Source: Leptoclinus maculatus
Lineage: Eukaryota; Chordata; Actinopteri; Perciformes; Stichaeidae
DNA length: 64,000 bases
Assembly (NCBI GenBank): GCA_032191485.1
Contig: JAVDOI010000008.1
Span: forward strand, 17,662,674-17,726,673
Reading direction: 5' to 3'
The notes beneath the pieces were generated by a model. The model had not been told where the DNA came from, searched no databases, and worked only from the letters and a program-made list of their open reading frames with translations. Below, one piece after another: positions 62,691-64,000 of the stretch (the first letter of the stretch is position 1; each line of letters starts with the position of its first letter). The position numbers and the translations under genes were made by a program.

Positions 62691-63807
62691 CCTTGGTTAA
62701 CTGTTGTGGTTTATCTGAAGACATAGATGATGAACTGATACCATTCTCTTAAGAATAAGTCTTCTCTTGTTTGTTTGTCTGTCCATATTGTATTAGGCAA
62801 AGATTCAATATTTTCATGTTGATTTTGTTCATATCAGTGGAAGCTATATACTCCAACATTAGAAAATATGGAACCAACGTTTCCATACTAACTGTGTAGT
62901 CTCAGTTTGATATACAATACTGTGCTAATATTGACAGTTTGTATACAATATGATACCATAAAAGAATGTTTATTTTGATTTACAAATATTTAACAGTTTG
63001 ATAATGTCTTCTGTGAACTCGTACTTAAGAATAGGAATAGGAATGTCTCACTAGGTTCAACTGAGAAGGTGAAAAGGTCACCACCGTACCTTTTAAAAAT
63101 GGTGACTTCATGGTCAAAATTCAGTTTCAGCTCCATTTTAGGAGCATAAAAATCTAAAGACTATCTGTGCTGGTGTTGGACAGACTGGACTTTGTATGGG
63201 TGAAAGCCTAATTAGGGGATTATCGTACAAAAAGCTCAGTAGATCTTTGTCAGACAACATGAAATAGCCCCAAAATCAGCTAGAATTACACAGTCTTGCT
63301 CATTGATCAATTCTGGAGATACAGCCTCCTGCTCCTGTTGTTGCTGTTCTATATTCAAAAAGTCTATACGGCCACTCCTAATCAGTGGAATCGCACATAA
63401 TTAACATAACAATTTTGGTGACATTTCAAAAGTTTGTGTAAAATTGTCTTGACAGTTGAATGGAGACGGATTCGGTCTCTATCAGTGTTTATATCTCTCT
63501 CTTTCTTCGAGGTGCAGGACTCACCATCTTGTGTTTTAAAGGGTTGGGTGTGTTTAAGGACGGATTATCTTTAATTAACACAGAAAGATAGATGCTCGTT
63601 CTATCTGCCTCTTATCTCTGCCTTGTACTCTGTCTGGTTATTTTCACGGCTTATCACCAACTGCAACATAATAGCATGGAGTACCTGATTTGTATTATGT
63701 GAAGTGTTATAATGTAACATTGTTTTCCCAAAAAAAAGATTCAAATTAACTTCGAAGGCTTTTCTCTGCTTATATTTTCATAAACTAATTCGAAGCAAAA
63801 CAAGCTA

Positions 63808-64000
63808 TTAAAGGTGCAATGTGTAACATCTGGCCCCGGCGGCCGGTTAGCCTGGTTAGCGTGTTCATTTCAGTAGATATCTCTGCAACACAATACATAG
63901 ACGTCTGTAAACTCTTCACATTCTTTTGAAAATGTTACTTATCTTTTTTGATTATTTTAAACTACAATTCCAGCCCAGATCTCACACATTGCCCCTTTTT
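63808..64000. mobile_element. short inverted-repeat element (AAAGGTGCAATGTGT type), at window edge
   Basis: Left end TTAAAGGTGCAATGTGTAA (63808-63826) is an imperfect inverted match of the right end CTCACACATTGCCCCTTTT (63981-63999). The element is about 190 bp, noncoding, and includes a GGCCCCGGCGGCCGG GC-rich core. Sequence starting AAAGGTGCAATGTGTAA is frequent in percomorph genomes. The right target duplication would lie outside the window, so the superfamily is not assigned. Confidence 0.6.

Overview
This window is vertebrate nuclear DNA, almost certainly from a teleost fish and probably a percomorph (inference). It has long introns with GT/AG splice sites, a very high density of (TG)n/(CA)n, (CT)n/(GA)n and poly-G tracts, and dispersed repeats of the kinds common in spiny-rayed fish. 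Protein-coding sequence makes up under 2% of it. I see no bacterial, viral or CRISPR features.

One gene is recognisable: the 3' end of znf407 (zinc finger protein 407) on the + strand. Two coding exons are present. The first, 1156-1334, carries the end of one C2H2 finger and one complete finger. The terminal exon, 38022-38875, encodes the last 284 residues and the stop codon. Their phases agree: G at 1334 joins GT at 38022 to make a Gly codon. A 36.7-kb intron separates them, and a 3' UTR of about 640 bp ends near three AATAAA signals at 39167-39499. The exons further 5' lie outside the window.

Layout: 1-1155, end of an upstream znf407 intron with two (TG)n tracts; 1156-1334, exon; 1335-38021, large intron with microsatellites, a 62-bp hairpin (5038-5099), transposon remnants (12.3 kb, 21.9-22.7 kb, 28.9-29.3 kb) and several TAAT-rich blocks that look like conserved noncoding elements; 38022-39520, last exon and UTR; 39520-64000, 24.5 kb with no recognisable gene. 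The downstream part holds dispersed repeats (42.0, 45.4, 45.7, 48.0, 55.0, 58.3 kb), a decayed CR1/L2-like LINE reverse transcriptase on the minus strand (60.65-61.03 kb), and a short inverted-repeat element reaching the right edge (63.8-64.0 kb).

The best-supported mobile elements are two short non-autonomous hAT-type elements with terminal inverted repeats and 8-bp target duplications. Each appears to sit inside or beside an older repeat. The most intriguing non-repeat observations are the intronic hairpin, the series of sense-strand UG tracts in the znf407 pre-mRNA, and a recurring acidic Asp-Gly motif in the znf407 C-terminus.

Calls on conserved noncoding elements and dispersed repeat families rest on pattern recognition and memory, not alignment, and are scored accordingly.
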